Part shown: positions 21,100 through 21,391 of the stretch, in pieces
Position numbering within the stretch: the first letter of the stretch is position 1
Layout of the letters: each line of letters begins with the position of its first letter
Assembly: GCA_015657435.1 (NCBI GenBank)
Contig: JADLKH010000004.1
Location: forward strand, 708,778 to 730,168
Origin: Synergistales bacterium
GTDB lineage: Bacteria; Synergistota; Synergistia; Synergistales; 79-D21
Length of the DNA: 21,391 nucleotides
Direction: 5' to 3'
Made by a program: the position numbers and the translations under genes
Notes under the pieces: model-generated
What the model was told of the DNA's origin: nothing
What the model saw: only the letters and a program-made list of their open reading frames with translations
Database searches by the model: none

Positions 21100-21165
21100 A
21101 TGGGCAGGGTGAAAATCCGTTCTTCATGCGAAAGGTCGAATCTTTTGAAAAGGAGAGGCTGTCGT

Positions 21166-21391
21166 TGAGAATGAAGGAAGCCTTGATGCTCAAAGGGGCA
21201 CGTACCATCGTCGACACGTGTGTTTCGGTGAAGGCGAACGAGCAGGTCTACATCGTGACGGATATGGTGCAGGAAGGGATCGGGAAGGTTCTTGCCGCCG
21301 CTGCGGTGGAGCGGGGAGCCGAGGTGACGGTGGGGATCATGACCCCGCGCGCGCGAGCTGGTCAGGAACCGCCGAAGATGATCGCGGAGGC
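21166..21391 (+). CDS. M29-type aminopeptidase, N-terminal part
   Basis: The frame is open to the right edge, giving 75 residues. KEALMLKGARTIVDTCVSVK, ANEQVYIVTDMVQEGIGKVL, then AAAAVERGAEVTVGIM and GQEPPKMIAEA resemble the N-terminal domain of thermophilic-type (M29) leucyl aminopeptidases and their relatives. That domain has 'GA-x-x-(L/I)V-x-x-C-x-x-VK-x-GE-x-V-x-IVTD', and in many a 'QEPP' motif. The metal-binding C-terminal half lies outside the window, so catalytic competence cannot be judged. TTG 21166 is preferred over ATG 21172 because AAGGAGAGG is 6-9 bases upstream. A link to peptide or amino-acid fermentation fits the presumed lifestyle. Confidence 0.72.

Overview
The window looks like a chromosome segment from an anaerobic, amino-acid or organic-acid fermenting bacterium, most likely of the phylum Synergistota. 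The best taxonomic clue is the secreted protein at 7344-7841. Its end, a Gly-Cys-Ser-Ala-Gly motif followed by a Leu/Phe-rich helix and a short basic tail, resembles the Synergist-CTERM sorting signal. A complete TRAP transporter beside an organic-acid operon, GntR/FCD regulators, moderate GC and frequent TTG/GTG starts fit that lifestyle. The phylum call is an inference.

Left part (1-9050) is a loose collection of single genes on both strands: the N-terminus of a probable efflux membrane fusion protein, a DUF3795-type cysteine-rich protein, a four-helix membrane protein, a small conserved hypothetical, a DUF1003 membrane protein, a CsaA-like tRNA-binding protein, a family-2 glycosyltransferase, RidA, a carboxymuconolactone decarboxylase family protein, a SHOCT protein, the sorted surface protein, and an exported protein with a Pro-rich 75-bp repeat tail. 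Several are followed by clear hairpin terminators. Two gene remnants lie here that single-frame calling misses: a DUF2284 fragment (5195-5447, minus) and a DJ-1/PfpI fragment (7915-8192, minus). Each would be restored to one frame by a single-base change in a C/G run. The 1854-2560 stretch has no convincing gene.

Right part (9152-20931) is a coherent catabolic locus. A minus-strand pair encodes a GntR/FCD regulator and a LarA-like (nickel-pincer racemase family) protein. Divergent from it is a seven-gene plus-strand run: a GlpA/LhgO-like FAD dehydrogenase with a C-terminal BFD-type Fe-S domain, a second FAD/NAD oxidoreductase, a DUF1667 four-Cys protein, an Ldh2-family dehydrogenase, and TRAP DctP, DctQ and DctM. 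A DapA-family lyase follows after a 183-bp gap and ends at a strong UUCG terminator. The plus-strand promoter (TTGCTA-N17-TATAAT) is bracketed by two TGGTNNACCA palindromes 73 bp apart, the likely operator of the divergent regulator. The inferred scheme is: a 2-hydroxy or sugar acid is imported by the TRAP system, its C2 stereochemistry is adjusted by the LarA homologue, it is oxidised to a 2-oxo acid by the flavoprotein trio and/or the Ldh2 enzyme, and it is cleaved or deaminated by the DapA-family enzyme. The substrate cannot be read from the sequence.

A second GntR/FCD regulator (minus) and a divergent, incomplete M29-type aminopeptidase gene close the window. The promoter between them has an AT-rich palindrome over its -10 region.
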